A stretch of DNA of 42,791 nucleotides from positions 1-42,791 of the forward strand of contig DUQJ01000070.1 of NCBI GenBank assembly GCA_012837865.1, read 5' to 3'. Numbering within the stretch: position 1 is the stretch's first letter; the number at the start of each line of letters is the position of its first letter. The DNA comes from Clostridiales bacterium (GTDB lineage: Bacteria; Bacillota; Clostridia; Lachnospirales; Lachnospiraceae). The position numbers and the translations under genes were made by a program. The notes beneath the pieces are model-generated. The model made no database searches. It was given only the letters and a program-made list of their open reading frames with translations, and was not told the origin of the DNA. Positions 8,414 to 16,761 of this stretch are shown piece after piece.

Positions 8414-9499
8414 ATGATGGATAAATTAAAAGTAGGTATATTAGGTGGAACAGGAATGGTAGGACAACGCTTTGTTGCAATGCTAGATAATCATCCATGG
8501 TTTGAAGTGGTTGCAGTTGCGGCAAGCCCTAGAAGTGCAGGAAAAAGGTATGAAGACGCAGTTGGTGGAAGGTGGAAACTTGAAACACCAATGCCAGAAG
8601 CGGTTAAAGACTTAATTGTAGAAGATGTTAATAGTATAGATAAAGTTTGCTCTAAAGTGGATTTTGTGTTTAGTGCTGTTGATATGTCAAAAGAAGAAAT
8701 ACAGGCTATAGAAGAGGCTTATGCAAAGACAGAAACACCAGTTGTTTCAAATAATAGTGCTCATAGATGGACACCAGATATTCCAATGGTGATACCGGAG
8801 CTTAACCCAGAACATTTAGAAGTTATTGCTGCTCAAAAATTACGATTAGGAACTAAGAGGGGATTTGTTGTTGTAAAGCCTAATTGTTCAATCCAAAGTT
8901 ATGCCCCAGCTTTATATGCTTTAAAAGAATTTGGACCAAAAACAGTTGTAGCAACTACTTACCAAGCTATCTCTGGAGCAGGTAAAAATTTTAATGATTG
9001 GCCAGAAATGCTTGACAATGTAATCCCTTACATTGGTGGAGAAGAAGAAAAGAGTGAACAAGAGCCTTTAAGAATATGGGGTAAAGTTGTTAATGGTGAA
9101 ATTGTAAAAGCAGAGGAACCAGTTATAACATCACAATGTATAAGAGTTCCAGTAACTGATGGACATACAGCAGCTGTTTTTGTAAAATTTGATAAGAAAC
9201 CTAGTAAAGAAGAAATTATTACAGCATGGAAGAATTTTAAAGGTTTGCCTCAAGAGCTTAATTTGCCAAGTGCACCAAATCCTTTCATTAAATATTTTGA
9301 AGAAGACAATCGACCACAAGTAAAGCTTGATAGGGATTATGAAAATGGTATGGGAGTTACCTTAGGAAGATTAAGAGAAGACAATGTGTTTGATTATAAA
9401 TTCGTGGGTCTATCTCATAATACAATAAGAGGAGCAGCAGGTGGAGCTGTTTTAATAGCAGAACTACTTAAAGCTCAAGGATATATAAGTAAAAAATAA
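8414..9499 (+). CDS. asd: Aspartate-semialdehyde dehydrogenase
   Basis: A 361-residue NADP enzyme that converts aspartyl phosphate to aspartate semialdehyde, the branch point to lysine/diaminopimelate, threonine and methionine. The nucleotide-binding GILGGTGMVGQRF is at residues 8-20, the catalytic Cys158 in KPNCSIQ and the catalytic His251 in TDGHTAAVFV. The length, SAHRWTPDIPMVIPE and C-terminal SHNTIRGAAGGAVL identify the archaeal/fungal-like branch of Asd that many clostridia carry. Two ATG codons are adjacent; the first lies 3 bases after AGGAGG and the second 6 bases after it, so the second is equally possible. The gene stands alone between a promoter and a strong terminator. Confidence 0.95.
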   Translation: MMDKLKVGILGGTGMVGQRFVAMLDNHPWFEVVAVAASPRSAGKRYEDAVGGRWKLETPMPEAVKDLIVEDVNSIDKVCSKVDFVFSAVDMSKEEIQAIEEAYAKTETPVVSNNSAHRWTPDIPMVIPELNPEHLEVIAAQKLRLGTKRGFVVVKPNCSIQSYAPALYALKEFGPKTVVATTYQAISGAGKNFNDWPEMLDNVIPYIGGEEEKSEQEPLRIWGKVVNGEIVKAEEPVITSQCIRVPVTDGHTAAVFVKFDKKPSKEEIITAWKNFKGLPQELNLPSAPNPFIKYFEEDNRPQVKLDRDYENGMGVTLGRLREDNVFDYKFVGLSHNTIRGAAGGAVLIAELLKAQGYISKK

Positions 9500-9504
9500 A
9501 ATAA

Positions 9505-9549
9505 AATGCTATGAATAATTATTATATAGTTATTCATAGCATTCTTTTA
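9505..9549. terminator. Bidirectional terminator between asd and the opposing gene
   Basis: A perfect 14-bp stem (AATGCTATGAATAA at 9505-9518 with 9530-9543) has an 11-base loop and a T-rich flank on the plus side. The opposing minus-strand gene ends at 9558, so the hairpin can serve both convergent transcripts. Confidence 0.8.
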
Positions 9550-9557
9550 ATTATTAT

Positions 9558-10256
9558 TTAAAAAAAATATCGTATACATTCAATTGCATTGTTTTTTTTA
9601 GATGATGAAGAAACAATAGACAAAAGCAGTGGTTCTTCTAAATCGTAATTACTGAAGAATCTAGCATTTTTCAAATAAACACCATAGGCAGCAACTGAGT
9701 CACTTTCTTCTAAAGTTATATATAGTAAATCATTAGTTAAAGCCTTGTTTAAATCAGCCGGTAATTCATCTGTTAAAGGAGCTAAAACCCCTTGTTGTGC
9801 ATAATTTAATATTTCCGACTCGGGAGCAATTAAAACATCAATCTCATTTGATGTCAAAAAGATTATTAAAGCTTGCCTAGAATTAAATTCGGTAATGGGA
9901 TCAGAATTAAAAACTAAGGAACTATTAATCATAATTTCATCTTGATCAACTATATTATCTATACGGCTATATAAGTCGTTTTTAAAGGAGTCTATTTCTT
10001 CAAAGCTTAGAACATTGTCAATGATTGTTACATTTAATTTTGTATTGGTTTTTGGTTTAAATATTGTAGCTAAGATATAAACTATAAACAAGATGGATAA
10101 TAATACTATAATTGCAATGATTTTATAGTATTCCCACAAATAGGATGCCCTTTCAATTAATGTCATCGTACTTAAAGTTTCTTTTAGGGTTTTTTCTTCC
10201 CTATGTTTATATATATCAGCGTCATTATTTAAAACACTTTTTTTGTCGTAATCCAT
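9558..10256 (-). CDS. Single-pass membrane protein with an extracellular domain, function unknown
   Basis: A 232-residue protein. A charged cytoplasmic N-terminus of about 45 residues is followed by a membrane segment (IIAIIVLLSILFIVYILAT) and an extracellular part of about 165 residues. That part contains FNSRQALIIFLTSNEIDVLI, APESEILNYAQQGVLAPL and a terminal AIECIRYFF, which recall the hinge regions of solute-binding proteins. I remember similar proteins (a single membrane helix plus a binding-protein-like domain ending in AI.F..YLF) in Lachnospiraceae, without a known role. The start at 10256 follows AAAGGGG by about 11 bases; the open frame extends 15 codons further upstream without a better site. 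It is transcribed away from the peptide ABC operon. Confidence 0.7.
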   Translation of the reverse strand: MDYDKKSVLNNDADIYKHREEKTLKETLSTMTLIERASYLWEYYKIIAIIVLLSILFIVYILATIFKPKTNTKLNVTIIDNVLSFEEIDSFKNDLYSRIDNIVDQDEIMINSSLVFNSDPITEFNSRQALIIFLTSNEIDVLIAPESEILNYAQQGVLAPLTDELPADLNKALTNDLLYITLEESDSVAAYGVYLKNARFFSNYDLEEPLLLSIVSSSSKKNNAIECIRYFF

Positions 10257-10351
10257 AATAGCAACAACCCCTTTCTTCTTTTGTACTTTTAATTCTAACA
10301 CAGATTGATAGAGATATATATAGATAAGCTATAAAAGAGAAAAGTATTTAG

Positions 10352-10378
10352 TTGAAATTAAATGGAATATAGTATAAT
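10352..10378 (+). promoter_or_regulatory. Possible promoter of the peptide ABC operon
   Basis: TTGAAA at 10352-10357 and a consensus TATAAT at 10373-10378 are separated by 15 bases, shorter than ideal. They lie about 57 bases before the TTG start of the binding-protein gene. No operator was recognised. Confidence 0.42.
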
Positions 10379-10434
10379 ATTATCTAGACAAATAAATAAA
10401 GTATGTGTATTCATATAAAAAGGAGTGATTAATT

Positions 10435-11943
10435 TTGCTTAAAAGAAAAGCAATAATGATTTTATTAATCCTAGTACTATCAATTACACTTTATGGATGT
10501 AAAGGTAATATGAAAAGTACTAAAACAGTAACGATAGGGATAACACAGGATTTGGATAGTCTTGACCCACATAAAGCAGTAGCGGCAGGAACTAAGGAAG
10601 TATTATTTAATATTTATGAAGGCTTATATAAGCTTGATAAAAATGGTGAATTAGTTTCAGCTGTAGCAGAATCATATGAAGTTTCATCCGATGACCTAGT
10701 ATATATATTTAATATTAGAAATGGAATTAAATTTCATAATGGAAATAATGTTACAGCTAATGATATAGAATATTCTATAAAAAGAAGTGCCGGTATGCTA
10801 AAACCAAGCGATCCAATGATTGCGGTTATATCGGCATTTTCTGTTATTTCTGATGTAGAAGCTATAGGAGATAATACTGTTAAGATTGTTTTGAATGAAC
10901 CTGATACAGAGATATTATATTATCTATCAACATGCGATATTATACCTAAAGATTATGCGGAAATTTCTACCAAGCCAATAGGGACAGGGCCATTTAAGTT
11001 TGTTAGTTATTCACCTTTAGAGAGTGTGGTTATGGAAAAATATAATGATTACTATTTGGAGAACAAGCAGCAAATTGAAAAAGTTATATTTAAGATATCT
11101 TCAGATACTGACTCAGCATTTATGGAATTAAGATCAGGGGTAATTGATATTCTACCTTATCTTACAGATGCACAAGCAGAGCAGATACCAGAAGGATATT
11201 ATGTAAAAGAAGGTAGCATGAATTTAATACAGGGGATTTTTCTTAACAATGAGCGAGAGCCTTTTAATGATATTAGAGTTCGCCAAGCATTATCTTATGC
11301 TATAGACAGACAAAAGATTATAGATATTGTTGCGGGCGGTAAAGGAGAAGTTTTAGGTACAAATATGTTTCCTGGTTTTAAAAATTATTATGATGAGACT
11401 TTAGTGGATGTATATGACTTTAATCCGGATAAGGCTAAAGAATTACTAAAAGAAGCAGGATATGATAATGGAATAAGTTTTACTATCAAAGTTCCTTCTA
11501 ATTATCAATATCATGTAGATACTGCTCAAATAGTGGTTGAGCAACTTAAAGAATCAGGTATCAATGCTGATATTCAACTTATTGAATGGTCTGCTTGGTT
11601 ATCAGAGGTATATAAGGAACGTGATTATCAGGCAACATTATCTGGATTAGCAGCAGAGGTCGCACCAAGGAAGGCATTGGAGAGATTTAATACAGAGGCA
11701 GGGAATAATTTCATGAATTATAAGAACCCTGAATTTGATAATCTATATAAAACAGCAAATAATACAAATGATGAAAATGAAAGAATATTATATTATAAAC
11801 AAATGCAAGCGATGTTAACAAAGGATGCGGCAGCTGTATATATCCAGAATCCTTTTCAAATAACAGCGATAAATGATAAACTAGATGGCTATACCTATTA
11901 TCCTATTTATGTCCAGGATATGTCTTTGATTTATTTTAAATAA
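10435..11943 (+). CDS. Peptide/nickel-type ABC transporter binding lipoprotein (SBP family 5)
   Basis: A 502-residue extracellular solute-binding lipoprotein. The signal peptide ends in the lipobox LYGC, with the lipid-carrying Cys22. The family 5 hallmarks are present: DSLDPHKA near the N-terminus, a typical TANDIEYSIKRS block, DIRVRQALSYAIDRQKI and FNPDKAKELLKEAGY. Family 5 proteins capture oligopeptides, dipeptides or nickel complexes; the ligand is not predictable here. Translation appears to begin at TTG, 7 bases after AAGGAGTG, because the next Met (codon 8) lies inside the signal peptide. It is the first gene of a complete importer operon. Confidence 0.92.
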   Translation: MLKRKAIMILLILVLSITLYGCKGNMKSTKTVTIGITQDLDSLDPHKAVAAGTKEVLFNIYEGLYKLDKNGELVSAVAESYEVSSDDLVYIFNIRNGIKFHNGNNVTANDIEYSIKRSAGMLKPSDPMIAVISAFSVISDVEAIGDNTVKIVLNEPDTEILYYLSTCDIIPKDYAEISTKPIGTGPFKFVSYSPLESVVMEKYNDYYLENKQQIEKVIFKISSDTDSAFMELRSGVIDILPYLTDAQAEQIPEGYYVKEGSMNLIQGIFLNNEREPFNDIRVRQALSYAIDRQKIIDIVAGGKGEVLGTNMFPGFKNYYDETLVDVYDFNPDKAKELLKEAGYDNGISFTIKVPSNYQYHVDTAQIVVEQLKESGINADIQLIEWSAWLSEVYKERDYQATLSGLAAEVAPRKALERFNTEAGNNFMNYKNPEFDNLYKTANNTNDENERILYYKQMQAMLTKDAAAVYIQNPFQITAINDKLDGYTYYPIYVQDMSLIYFK

Positions 11944-11964
11944 ATGATTAGAGAGGTTGTAAAG

Positions 11965-12906
11965 ATGAGATATTTATTTAAAAAAGCAATAATTTTTATA
12001 ATAACATTATTAATAATATCAGTGTTAACTTTTACTGCCTTTCAAGTAATACCTGGAAATAGTGCATTAACAGCTTTAGGGATGGAAGCTACAGATGAAG
12101 CGATTGAGACATTGAAAGAAGAATTAGGATTCAATAAAAATGTGTTTATAAGATATTTTGACTGGTTAAAGAAAGTAACAAAAGGTGATTTTGGAGATTC
12201 AATACAATATCATAGCAAGGCAACAGATTTGATAAAAGATAGGGTTGTAGTGACTTTATGGCTTGCGATAATATCGTTTATACTAATACTTATAATTGCT
12301 TTACCACTTGGTGTTTTATCTGCATTAAAAAAGAATAGCATAGTTGATAAAGCTATATTAGTAATGACGCAAATAAGCATGGCGATACCACCTTTTTTTC
12401 TAGGAATATTATTAACCATATTATTTGGATTTGTTATAAAAATATTTATACCAGGTAACTATATAAGTTATAAGGAGGACATTGCTGGTTTTTTATATTA
12501 TCTGATTTTTCCAGCAATGGCGGTTGCAATTCCTAAAATATCTATGCTGGTTAAATTCTTAAGGAATTCAATAATTAGAGAATTAAAATTAGATTATGTA
12601 AGGACGGCAAGAAGCAAAGGCAATGATGAAAGAACAATAATGTATAAACATGTATTAAAGAATGCATTTATTCCTATTATTACTTTATTGGGAATGATGT
12701 TAGCTGATATAATGGCAGGAACGATATTAATTGAGCAAGTGTTTAGTTTGCCAGGACTTGGGAGGCTGTTATTAGTCTCTATTTCGAACAGAGATTTTGC
12801 AGTTGTGCAGGCAATCATATTATATATGGCTTTAATTGTAGTGTTAATAAATTTTATTGTTGATATATTATATCAATTTCTAGACCCTAGAGTGACTAAG
12901 ATATAG
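11965..12906 (+). CDS. Peptide ABC transporter permease, DppB/OppB type
   Basis: A 313-residue inner membrane permease with about six membrane segments. The N-terminal helix is followed by the DppB-type segment ATDEAIETLKEELGF and GDFGDSIQY. The cytoplasmic EAA loop that docks the ATPase is visible as YVRTARSKGNDERTIMYKHV. The start at 11965 is favoured because AGAGAGG lies 8 bases upstream; an ATG directly after the previous stop is in frame but has no ribosome binding site. It forms the membrane channel with the next gene. Confidence 0.92.
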   Translation: MRYLFKKAIIFIITLLIISVLTFTAFQVIPGNSALTALGMEATDEAIETLKEELGFNKNVFIRYFDWLKKVTKGDFGDSIQYHSKATDLIKDRVVVTLWLAIISFILILIIALPLGVLSALKKNSIVDKAILVMTQISMAIPPFFLGILLTILFGFVIKIFIPGNYISYKEDIAGFLYYLIFPAMAVAIPKISMLVKFLRNSIIRELKLDYVRTARSKGNDERTIMYKHVLKNAFIPIITLLGMMLADIMAGTILIEQVFSLPGLGRLLLVSISNRDFAVVQAIILYMALIVVLINFIVDILYQFLDPRVTKI

Positions 12907-12928
12907 GATATAAGGCAGGTGTTTAATA

Positions 12929-13744
12929 GTGAATATAAAACTTCTTAAAAAACATAAGTACAATATAGACTTTATAATAGGATCTGTACTACTGTTGTTT
13001 GCAATTTTAATTGTAATAATAGGATTGTTCTATACGCCATATGATCCAAATGTAATGAGTAATGAGCTTAAAAATATTTCACCAAGTTTATTACATCCTT
13101 TTGGTACGGATAATTTCGGAAGAGATATTCTTAGCAGGGTTATGAAGGGAACAGGAACAACCGTTATAATTAGTACTATGATTGTTACTATTGGAGTTTT
13201 ATTTGGAACGCTTATAGGAGCTATAACAGGGTATTATGGAGGTTGGCTAGATGAGGTCTTAATGAGAATGAATGATGCTTTATTAGCATTTCCTAGCTTA
13301 CTGTTGGCGCTTGTATTTGTAGGAATTTTTGGTGTGGGGAAATATAATATAATATTGGCACTAGGTCTTGTATTTATTCCAAGTTTTTCAAGAATTGTCA
13401 GAAGTGAATTTATTACTTATAAAAATATGGATTTTGTAAATAATGCGATTTTGTTAGGGGCAAGTGATTTTAGAATTATGTTTGTACATATATTACCTAA
13501 TACAAAACCTATGTTATTATCGGCGGTAGTGGTTGGCTTAAATAATGCAGTGCTTGCAGAAGCGGGAATGAGCTTTTTAGGCCTTGGTGTTCAACCACCA
13601 GACCCAAGCTTAGGAAGAATGCTATCAGAGGCGCAATCTTACTTATTTAATGCTCCATGGTATGCATTAGCACCAGGACTTATGATTGTTATAATTGTAC
13701 TAGGCTTTAGTTTAATAAGTGGAGGGCGTTTATTTGAAAAATAG
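12929..13744 (+). CDS. Peptide ABC transporter permease, DppC/OppC type
   Basis: A 271-residue second permease. The OppC signature region HPFGTDNFGRDILSRVMKGT follows the first membrane helix. The EAA loop is seen as NNAILLGASDFRIMFVHILP, and EAGMSFLGLGVQPPDPSLGR is the conserved C-terminal block of the family. Translation starts with GTG, a few bases after a GGCAGGTG site. The last codons overlap the start of the ATPase gene, consistent with translational coupling. Confidence 0.92.
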   Translation: MNIKLLKKHKYNIDFIIGSVLLLFAILIVIIGLFYTPYDPNVMSNELKNISPSLLHPFGTDNFGRDILSRVMKGTGTTVIISTMIVTIGVLFGTLIGAITGYYGGWLDEVLMRMNDALLAFPSLLLALVFVGIFGVGKYNIILALGLVFIPSFSRIVRSEFITYKNMDFVNNAILLGASDFRIMFVHILPNTKPMLLSAVVVGLNNAVLAEAGMSFLGLGVQPPDPSLGRMLSEAQSYLFNAPWYALAPGLMIVIIVLGFSLISGGRLFEK

Positions 13745-15323
13745 AAAAATATTAGAAATAAATGAATTATCAATTAAAGTTAATGGTGATAACGAACAAA
13801 CGCTTGTTGATAAACTATCGCTATCATTAGATGAAGGAGAAATTCTTGGTCTAGTAGGTGAGTCTGGCTCAGGGAAGACAATGACTTCTTTATCAATTTT
13901 AGGATTATTACCAGAAGATATTAAAGTGGTTGCTGGCTCTATTATTTATAATGGTAAAGATTTGTTAAAAGAGAAAGAGGAAAGATTAAGAGAGATAAAA
14001 GGTGGAGAGATAGCTATGATATTTCAAGAACCAATGACTTCTCTAAATCCCGTTTTAAGATTAGGCTATCAAGTTGAAGAAATGTTAAGATTGCATAAAA
14101 AGATGACAAAAGAGGAATATAAAAGCAAGACAATAGAAGCATTACAAGAAGTAGGGCTTAAAAATCCCGAAGAAATATACTGTAAATATCCTCATCAAAT
14201 ATCAGGTGGTATGCGTCAAAGGGTTGTGATAGCAATGGCCATGATAGCAAAGCCTAAAATATTAATAGCGGATGAACCAACAACTGCTCTTGATATAAGC
14301 ACTCAGAATAAAATATTATCTTTATTAAAAGAAATAAATATAAAGCATAAGACAAGTATAATCTTAATATCTCATGACCTGGCTGTTGTTAAAAGCATTT
14401 GTAAAAATGTTCTTGTATTAAAAGATGGGGTTAATATTGAAGAAGGTGATATCAAGTCAGTATTCATAAATCCTAAAAATGATTATACAAAGAGCTTGGT
14501 TAAATCGTCTGTTTTATTTAATAAAGACATTAAAAAGATATATGATAAAAATATTAATAATATAATTGAAATTAAAGAATTAACTGTATTTTATAATGAA
14601 ACTAATAAAAGTATATTTCATAATAAAAAGAAAGTAAAAGTTGTAGATAAGGTATCGTTTAATATAAAAGAAGGTGAAGTTTTTGGAATTGTAGGAGAAA
14701 GTGGATGTGGCAAATCTACCCTGGCGAAAGCTATTGTAGGCCTGAATAATAATATAGAAGGCGAAATAAACTTAAAAGGGGATATGTATACTGAAGAAGG
14801 ATATATAGTTAGACCCCAGATGGTGTTTCAAGACCCCTACAGTTCACTGAATCCAAGTAAAAAAGTAAGGTGGATAATAGAAGAATCAGTTAGGAATAAA
14901 ACAAAAATAAAGAAAACAGAAAGAGAAGATTTGGTAAGGAAAACAATTAAATTAGTTGGTTTAGAAGAAAAGTATCTTAGCAGATATATTTCACAGCTTA
15001 GTGGTGGACAAAGACAAAGGGTTGCAATTGCAACGGCTTTAATATTGAACCCTAAATTAATTATATTAGATGAGGCTGTTTCATCACTTGACTCAACAAT
15101 ACAAATGCAAATATTAGAATTATTAAAAAAGTTAAAAGAAGATCTAGGATTATCATATTTATTTATATCACATGATTTAAATGTTATCAAAACAATATGT
15201 GATCGTGTAGCCGTAATGTTAAACGGGAAGATTAGAGAAATTAATAATGTAAAAGATATATTTGAGAACCCACAAGATGAATATACTAAAAAATTATTAA
15301 AAACAACAGAGATTCACCATTGA
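13734..15323 (+). CDS. Peptide ABC transporter ATPase with two fused nucleotide-binding domains (OppD+OppF)
   Basis: A protein of about 529 residues that carries both ATPase domains normally encoded by two genes. Domain 1 has Walker A GESGSGKT at residues 42-49, the ISGGMRQR signature and a Walker B with DEPTTALD. Domain 2 has Walker A GESGCGKS at 321-328, the LSGGQRQR signature and a Walker B with DEAVSSLD. The C-terminal zinc-cluster tails typical of single OppD and OppF proteins are reduced. The start is a TTG at 13734, 5 bases after GGAGGGCG; an in-frame GTG at 13719 lies just before that ribosome binding site and is less likely. It overlaps the end of the permease gene and closes the operon. 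Confidence 0.9.
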   Translation: MKNRKILEINELSIKVNGDNEQTLVDKLSLSLDEGEILGLVGESGSGKTMTSLSILGLLPEDIKVVAGSIIYNGKDLLKEKEERLREIKGGEIAMIFQEPMTSLNPVLRLGYQVEEMLRLHKKMTKEEYKSKTIEALQEVGLKNPEEIYCKYPHQISGGMRQRVVIAMAMIAKPKILIADEPTTALDISTQNKILSLLKEINIKHKTSIILISHDLAVVKSICKNVLVLKDGVNIEEGDIKSVFINPKNDYTKSLVKSSVLFNKDIKKIYDKNINNIIEIKELTVFYNETNKSIFHNKKKVKVVDKVSFNIKEGEVFGIVGESGCGKSTLAKAIVGLNNNIEGEINLKGDMYTEEGYIVRPQMVFQDPYSSLNPSKKVRWIIEESVRNKTKIKKTEREDLVRKTIKLVGLEEKYLSRYISQLSGGQRQRVAIATALILNPKLIILDEAVSSLDSTIQMQILELLKKLKEDLGLSYLFISHDLNVIKTICDRVAVMLNGKIREINNVKDIFENPQDEYTKKLLKTTEIHH

Positions 15324-15348
15324 CACAAACTAATAAGCATGATATACT
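15320..15348 (+). promoter_or_regulatory. Strong SigA promoter of infC-rpmI-rplT
   Basis: A consensus TTGACA at 15320-15325 and TATACT at 15343-15348 are 17 bases apart. The -35 element overlaps the stop codon of the upstream ABC ATPase gene. Transcription should begin near 15355 and give a leader of about 210 bases. Confidence 0.8.
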
Positions 15349-15354
15349 TAACGA

Positions 15355-15567
15355 GCTGTTATTAAAAGAAGAGTATCCACTCTCACCCGGAGCGTATTAT
15401 ATACTGTGAAAGGGTTATGCATTAGAATATATTATTAATTACATATATAGAACAATGTGATTAATATGTTATGCAGGTGGATAGAATTATATCCATCTTT
15501 TTTGTGCATATATTGCACGGGAAATGAAACTATTTATTATTTATTCAACCTATGGAGGTGTAATACT
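15355..15567 (+). promoter_or_regulatory. Structured infC leader, probable L20-type autoregulatory RNA
   Basis: About 213 bases of untranslated leader precede infC. It contains a small hairpin (GAGT...ACTC near 15370-15383) and a 12-bp hairpin at 15433-15444/15455-15466 containing one G-U pair. A GC-containing hairpin plus six T's follows at 15476-15503, and then a second small hairpin GTGCA/TGCAC. In Bacillus the same operon is controlled by ribosomal protein L20, which binds the leader and promotes early termination. The position and the terminator in this leader fit that model; I cannot confirm the L20-binding fold by eye. Confidence 0.55.
15476..15503 (+). terminator. Attenuator hairpin in the infC leader
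   Basis: GGTGGATA (15476-15483) pairs with TATCCATC (15490-15497; one G-U pair) around a 6-base loop and is followed directly by TTTTTT. It lies 65 bases before the infC start and after the strong promoter, so it can only act as a premature (regulated) terminator. Confidence 0.65.
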
Positions 15568-16074
15568 ATTAGCGATTTAATGATTAATGAGCAAATCAGA
15601 GATAGAGAAGTTCGACTAATTGGTGAAGCTGGTGAACAACTTGGTATAATATTAACAAAAGACGCTATTAAGCTAGCAAAAGACGCAGAACTTGACTTGG
15701 TGAAGATAGCTCCAAAAGCTGAGCCACCTGTATGTAAGATTATCGATTATGGTAAATACAAATATGAGCTAGCAAGACGTGAAAAAGATGCAAAGAAAAA
15801 ACAAAAAGTAACTGAAGTAAAAGAAATTAGATTATCACCTAATATTGATGACAATGATTTGAACACTAAGGTAAATCATGCAAGGAAATTCCTTGAAAAA
15901 GGTGATAAAGTAAAGGTTACATTACGTTTTCGTGGAAGAGAAATGGCTCATACACATAGTTCTAGGATTATATTAGATAACTTTTATAAGAGACTAGAGG
16001 ATATAGCGATGGTTGATAAACCAGCTAAGTTCGAAGGAAGAAGTATGATTATGTTCTTAACAGAAAAACGTTAA
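15568..16074 (+). CDS. infC: Translation initiation factor IF-3, ATT start
   Basis: A protein of about 168 residues that binds the 30S subunit and checks start-codon pairing. The N-domain begins SDLMINEQIRDREVRLIG and the C-domain carries the EIRLSPNIDDNDLNTK and VTLRFRGREMAH blocks. The start is ATT at 15568: the ribosome binding site GGAGG at 15554-15558 is 9 bases upstream. The first downstream ATG (15580) would be 21 bases away, and the frame upstream lacks a plausible site. An ATT start is the known hallmark of infC, used for autoregulation by IF-3 itself. It is the first gene of the L35-L20 operon. Confidence 0.93.
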   Translation: MSDLMINEQIRDREVRLIGEAGEQLGIILTKDAIKLAKDAELDLVKIAPKAEPPVCKIIDYGKYKYELARREKDAKKKQKVTEVKEIRLSPNIDDNDLNTKVNHARKFLEKGDKVKVTLRFRGREMAHTHSSRIILDNFYKRLEDIAMVDKPAKFEGRSMIMFLTEKR

Positions 16075-16150
16075 CAAAATAAAAAATACAGGATTCAATG
16101 GATTATGAAAATATTCAAAGAACTGTGATAATTATTAAGGAGGAAACATA

Positions 16151-16348
16151 ATGCCGAAAATTAAAACTAACAGAGCGGCTGCTAAGCGCTTTAGAATTAC
16201 AGGTACAGGTAAATTAAAAAGAAGCAAAGCATATAAAAGCCATATCTTGACAAAAAAATCTCCTAAGAGGAAAAGAAATCTTAGAAAATCAACAATCACG
16301 GACCCAACAAATGCAAAATACATTAAAAAGATGGTTCCATATTTATAA
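16151..16348 (+). CDS. rpmI: 50S ribosomal protein L35
   Basis: A 65-residue basic protein with the L35 pattern [20 protein letters not shown], a lysine- and arginine-rich middle and the typical C-terminal block ending YIKKMVPYL. It binds 23S rRNA in the large subunit. The ribosome binding site AAGGAGGAA precedes ATG by a few bases. It sits between infC and rplT, the usual order in Firmicutes, and shares the upstream leader control. Confidence 0.97.
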   Translation: MPKIKTNRAAAKRFRITGTGKLKRSKAYKSHILTKKSPKRKRNLRKSTITDPTNAKYIKKMVPYL

Positions 16349-16374
16349 GATATTACGAAAAGGAGGAATAGAAG

Positions 16375-16731
16375 ATGGCAAGAATTAAAGGCGGAGTTAA
16401 AGCCAGAAAAAGACATAATAGAGTTCTTAAACTAGCAAAAGGCTTTAGAGGTGCTAGATCAAAACAATATACAATTGCAAAACAATCAGTGATGAGAGCG
16501 CAAGCGTCATCATTTGTTGGTAGAAAAGAAAGAAAAAGACAATTTAGACAACTGTGGATTGCAAGAATAAATGCAGCTGCAAGATTAAATGACTTAACAT
16601 ATAGCAGATTAATGCATGGATTAAAATTGGCGAATGTGGACATCAATAGAAAGATGTTATCAGAAATGGCAATACATGATCCAGAAGGATTTACACAATT
16701 AACAGATGTTGCTAAAACTAAATTAGCATAA
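16375..16731 (+). CDS. rplT: 50S ribosomal protein L20
   Basis: A 118-residue, very basic early-assembly protein of the large subunit. The sequence starts MARIKGGVKARKRHNRVLKL, has the long basic N-terminal extension with KGFRGARSKQY, and a globular C-terminal half with RQLWIARINAAARLND and SRLMHGLKLA. In Bacillus L20 represses its own operon by binding the infC leader; a candidate leader is present here. The gene is followed by a strong terminator. Confidence 0.97.
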   Translation: MARIKGGVKARKRHNRVLKLAKGFRGARSKQYTIAKQSVMRAQASSFVGRKERKRQFRQLWIARINAAARLNDLTYSRLMHGLKLANVDINRKMLSEMAIHDPEGFTQLTDVAKTKLA

Positions 16732-16733
16732 AT

Positions 16734-16761
16734 AAAAGAGGAGCTTATTGCTCCTCTTTTT
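16734..16761. terminator. Intrinsic terminator after rplT, shared with the opposing gene
   Basis: AAAAGAGGAGC (16734-16744) pairs perfectly with GCTCCTCTTTT (16750-16760) around a 5-base loop and runs into T's. The stop codon of the convergent minus-strand gene lies in the loop and its last codons form one arm of the stem. Confidence 0.9.

Noticed and set aside
15457-15567. Upstream extension of the infC reading frame (37 extra residues)
   Set aside because: This stretch lies across the attenuator hairpin, has no ribosome binding site, and encodes residues not found at IF-3 N-termini.
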